Source: UBA11869 sp964544965 (GTDB lineage: Bacteria > Pseudomonadota > Gammaproteobacteria > Eutrophobiales > Eutrophobiaceae). Taken from it: a stretch of DNA of 26,551 bases. The notes under the pieces were generated by a model. It was not told the DNA's origin and made no database searches. It saw nothing but the letters and a program-made list of their open reading frames with translations. Below, in pieces: positions 23,973 through 26,551 of the stretch (position 1 is the first letter of the stretch; each line of letters opens with the position of its first letter). The stretch lies in assembly GCA_964544965.1 (NCBI GenBank), contig CAZJED010000018.1:1-26551 (forward strand), read 5' to 3'. A program made the translations under genes and the position numbers.

Positions 23973-24686
23973 TTACCGTAAATAATCAACCACCTGTTTC
24001 GGTAAATTTGGAATCTTATCAATAACTAATACCGAAATTTTTTTAATAACGTCCTCAATACTAATGTCAGTTGTGTCGACAATAACCGCATCATCTGCGG
24101 GCTTTAATGGAGATAACTTGCGTCTACTATCTCTCTCATCTCTTTCTTTAATTTCCCCATAAAGGCGGCGGAGATTAACACTAATACCTCTTTCCTTCAA
24201 CTGTTTGAATCGTCTTTTGGCTCTCTCATCAATACTCGCTGTTAGAAATATCTTTAATTCTGCGTTAGGAAATACGACAGTCCCCATATCACGGCCATCA
24301 GCAATTAATCCGGGCTGTTTACAATATGCTCGTTGTCGCGTTAGTAACGCTTTACGCACCCCTGCTATAGGAGAAATTATTGAAGCTGCTTTGCCGGAAG
24401 TTTCAGTACGAATCTCGTTTGTAACAATTTCTCCATTGAATAAAACTTCGGTCATACTTCCTGAGCTTCTCATCTTAAATTTTACATCTAATTTATCTAC
24501 CAACTTTATTAATTCTGATTCATCTTCATTTTTTATTTGATTTTTTTTTGCCGCAATTGCTAGCACGCGATATAAAGCGCCACTATCAAGAAAATTCCAT
24601 TTCATCAAATAGGCTAAGCGACAACAAATTGTTCCCTTGCCAGTGCCGCTTGGTCCATCAATAGTAATAACTAACACATTAGACAT
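23973..24686 (-). CDS. cmk: Cytidylate kinase
   Basis: Phosphorylates CMP and dCMP to the diphosphates with ATP. 237 residues. The P-loop GPSGTGKG is at 11-18, LDSGALYR at 33-40 binds the nucleotide, DGRDMGTVVFP starts at Asp130, and the lid carries KERDERDSRRKLSPLKPADDA with the catalytic arginines. The C-terminal tail is about ten residues longer than in E. coli. The ATG at 24686 lies 8 nt inside aroA, so the two are translationally coupled, as in many gammaproteobacteria where cmk follows aroA. Confidence 0.97.
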   Translation of the reverse strand: MSNVLVITIDGPSGTGKGTICCRLAYLMKWNFLDSGALYRVLAIAAKKNQIKNEDESELIKLVDKLDVKFKMRSSGSMTEVLFNGEIVTNEIRTETSGKAASIISPIAGVRKALLTRQRAYCKQPGLIADGRDMGTVVFPNAELKIFLTASIDERAKRRFKQLKERGISVNLRRLYGEIKERDERDSRRKLSPLKPADDAVIVDTTDISIEDVIKKISVLVIDKIPNLPKQVVDYLR

Positions 24687-25992
24687 AATCTATATTTATG
24701 CCTAAATTCTTACCAGTTTCAACAAATTTCGGAAATGATGTTGCAACATTATTGCAATTATTAATAGTTATAGAATCTTTAGCTATTATACCTGCAATAG
24801 AAAAAGCCATTGCAATACGATGATCGCTACAACTATTTATTACGCCGCCATTAAATTGACCGCCCTCAACAATCATGCCGTCATCTAAAGCTTCTGCGTT
24901 TATACCTAAAGCAGTAAAACCATCTAACATTGATTGAATCCTATCGCTTTCCTTAACACGTAGTTCACTCGCTCCAGATAATCTTGTTTTACCTTTTGCT
25001 GAAGCAGCAGCTACTAAAATAATTGGAAGTTCATCTATTGCAACTGGAACTAATTCTTCAGGAATATCAATGCCTACCAATTTACTACTTTTTATATTTA
25101 TTGTTGCGATTGGTTCGCCGGATTCTAGTCGTTCATTTTTGAGCTCTATGTTAGCACCCATTAGTTTCAATATTTCTATCATGGCATTACGAGTTGGATT
25201 TACGCCAATACCCTCAAGCGTTAGATTGGAATTAGGCGCCAATGTCGCGGCAACAATAAAATAGGCGGCAGAAGAGAAATCTCCTGGCACAATAATTTCA
25301 CAACCGATTAATTTTTTTGCTTTTTTAATAGAAATTTTATTGTCCTTTTTTGTAGTAGGGTGAGAAAAACTAGCGAGCATTCTTTCAGTATGATCTCGGG
25401 TCGCTATGTTTTCGATGATTCTTGTTGTTCCTTCAGCATAGAGTCCTGCTATCAACAAACAAGATTTTAATTGGGCGCTTATAACTGGCAATCTCCAATG
25501 AATCCCTTTTATATTTTGCCCTCCTTCTATTTTTATTGGCAACGTTCCTTCTTGACTACAACTAATTTTAGCATTCATTTCTTTCAGTGGGTTAACAATG
25601 CGAAGCATTGGTCTTCTCATTAAAGATTCGTCTCCGATTAATTCAGAATTAAAATTTTGAGCAGATAATAAACCTGCAAGCAATCTCACGGATGTGCCAG
25701 AATTGCCAAAATCGAGGACTGGATTTTTTGAGCATAAACCATGAAGTCCTACGCCTTTTACTAAAATATAATCGCCTTTATTTTTAATTCTTACTCCCAG
25801 CTCCTGAAAAACTCTAATGGTTGCTAATGTATCCTCTCCTTGTAAAAAGTTGTTGATTCTTGATTCACCTTCTGCGATAGCAGCGAAAATAACAGCGCGA
25901 TGAGATATTGATTTATCACCTGGAATACATGTTTTACCTATAATAGAGTGGCTCGGTTTAGTACGAAAATTGATATTATCCTTTAGATTCAT
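24679..25992 (-). CDS. aroA: 3-phosphoshikimate 1-carboxyvinyltransferase (EPSP synthase)
   Basis: Sixth step of the shikimate pathway: shikimate 3-phosphate plus PEP to EPSP. 437 residues. PGDKSISHR (24-32), LDFGNSGTSVRLLAG (93-107), SLMRRPMLRIVNPL, RDHTERMLASF, ELRVKESDRI and DHRIAMAF are all present. Phrases such as LMRRPM-x-R-x-x-NPL, VPGDFSSAAYF and NPTRNAMIEIL resemble the class II (CP4-like) sequence group more than E. coli AroA. The position occupied by Ala100 in CP4 is glycine here (Gly99), so glyphosate insensitivity is not indicated. It is preceded by tyrA in a different frame 28 bp upstream; in Pseudomonas the two are fused. Confidence 0.96.
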   Translation of the reverse strand: MNLKDNINFRTKPSHSIIGKTCIPGDKSISHRAVIFAAIAEGESRINNFLQGEDTLATIRVFQELGVRIKNKGDYILVKGVGLHGLCSKNPVLDFGNSGTSVRLLAGLLSAQNFNSELIGDESLMRRPMLRIVNPLKEMNAKISCSQEGTLPIKIEGGQNIKGIHWRLPVISAQLKSCLLIAGLYAEGTTRIIENIATRDHTERMLASFSHPTTKKDNKISIKKAKKLIGCEIIVPGDFSSAAYFIVAATLAPNSNLTLEGIGVNPTRNAMIEILKLMGANIELKNERLESGEPIATINIKSSKLVGIDIPEELVPVAIDELPIILVAAASAKGKTRLSGASELRVKESDRIQSMLDGFTALGINAEALDDGMIVEGGQFNGGVINSCSDHRIAMAFSIAGIIAKDSITINNCNNVATSFPKFVETGKNLGINIDYV

Positions 25993-26020
25993 TTCAATAT
26001 TTAATGATTGGTTGTAGCTA

Positions 26021-26551
26021 CTATCTATTCTTTTCTCTATTGAACTTATCTCTTGCTTCTTTAGCCCGTTTAAAAGTTTTCAATAGTTCATCACTTTCTG
26101 ATTTTTCAATAGCTAATTTTATATTGTCGATATGTGATGAAAAAATTTCTAATGTTCTAATTAATGCTTCTCTATTTGAAAAACAAATATCGTGCCACAT
26201 ATCTGGGCTGCTAGATGCAATTCGAGTAAAATCGGCGAATCCGCCTGCTGCATATTCAAAAATCTCATCACGTTCTTGCATGCTAGCAAGACAATCAACC
26301 AAAGCATAAGCAAGCATATGTGGTAAATGGCTTGTTGCCGCAAGAACTTCATCGTGATGTTTAACATCTAAATCAATAACATTAGCGCCAACAGACCTCC
26401 ACATCTCTGTAACAAGTTCGTGTGCTTTTTCTGAAGTCTCTTTCAATGGAGTTAATATGACGCGATGGCCAACAAACAAATCTTCGTATGATGCTTCTAC
26501 TCCATTCTTTTCAGTCCCTGCAATTGGGTGAGAAGGAATCCATGATATATT
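26021..26551 (-). CDS. tyrA: Prephenate dehydrogenase TyrA family (C-terminal part; 5' end beyond the window)
   Basis: Oxidatively decarboxylates prephenate (or arogenate) on the way to tyrosine. The frame is open from the stop at 26021 to the window edge, 176 codons, and no genuine start is present; a TTG at 26479 is just an internal leucine. The visible part begins SWIPSHPIAGTEKNGVEA, the conserved substrate-binding HPIAG-x-E motif, then RVILTP, DEVLAATSHLPHMLAYALV (catalytic-domain H-x-x-x-LPH pattern) and GGFADFTRIASSSPDMW. All are characteristic of the dimerisation/substrate domain. The N-terminal NAD-binding Rossmann domain is outside the window. It is upstream of aroA in the same transcript. 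Confidence 0.95.
   Translation of the reverse strand, partial: NISWIPSHPIAGTEKNGVEASYEDLFVGHRVILTPLKETSEKAHELVTEMWRSVGANVIDLDVKHHDEVLAATSHLPHMLAYALVDCLASMQERDEIFEYAAGGFADFTRIASSSPDMWHDICFSNREALIRTLEIFSSHIDNIKLAIEKSESDELLKTFKRAKEARDKFNREKNR

Noticed and set aside
26021..26479. A complete 152-residue protein starting at 26479
   Set aside because: Its first codon is an internal TTG; the frame continues upstream through HPIAGTE to the window edge, showing a truncated TyrA.
1..26551. Mobile elements, CRISPR arrays, tRNA or rRNA genes, toxin-antitoxin or defence genes
   Set aside because: Looked for on both strands; apart from the nrdR duplication no long repeats, no regularly spaced repeats and no recognisable genes of these kinds.

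Overview
The window is a gene-dense, AT-rich piece of a gammaproteobacterial chromosome. The identity comes from gene content and order: AcnB-type aconitase, nudJ-mnmA adjacency, the glyA-nrdR-ribD-ribE-ribBA-ribH-nusB-thiL order, and a tyrA-aroA-cmk-rpsA-ihfB-lapA-lapB-pyrF run followed by mfd and csiV. A methylthioinosine phosphorylase sits beside csiV-mfd, as I recall it does in Pseudomonas. Low G+C and compact, often overlapping genes would suit a marine or symbiotic lineage, but I cannot name a genus. A ten-N gap flanked by two non-identical versions of the same nrdR segment suggests a scaffolded metagenome or draft assembly.

Layout. Positions 1-1122 (minus): the end of a Mrp/Mnh-type cation/proton antiporter operon, mnhE-mnhF-mnhG, with the first ten codons of the next subunit at the edge. 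1200-6859 (plus): nudJ-mnmA, then acnB-fumC (two TCA-cycle enzymes 3 nt apart, aconitase starting at TTG). 6887-13602 (minus): transcribed in the order glyA, nrdR (broken by the assembly gap), ribD, ribE, ribBA, ribH, nusB, thiL. This is the classic riboflavin cluster with nusB and thiL at its end. The C-terminal half of RibBA lacks the GTP cyclohydrolase II active site. 13603-14040: the only long non-coding stretch, a very AT-rich divergent control region. 14041-15350 (plus): a two-gene purine salvage unit (methylthioinosine phosphorylase plus hypoxanthine phosphoribosyltransferase). 15347-26551 (minus): transcribed as tyrA (cut by the window edge), aroA, cmk, rpsA, ihfB, lapA, lapB, pyrF, mfd, csiV.

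Functionally this is mostly core metabolism and information processing: aromatic amino acid, pyrimidine, riboflavin and thiamine cofactor synthesis, one-carbon metabolism, tRNA thiolation, translation, transcription-coupled repair and LPS-assembly control. There is no mobile element, CRISPR array, tRNA or rRNA. I see no clearly new multigene system.

The less ordinary signals are regulatory. The ihfB start region (Shine-Dalgarno and AUG) can be locked in a 13-bp hairpin whose upstream arm overlaps a good extended -10 promoter, so it would be present only in read-through mRNA. A similar promoter-plus-inverted-repeat arrangement precedes lapA. The rpsA leader can form a hairpin with GGA in its loop. 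Other points are the same-frame nusB/thiL junction with a forced non-ATG start, and the duplicated, diverged nrdR segment at the assembly gap.
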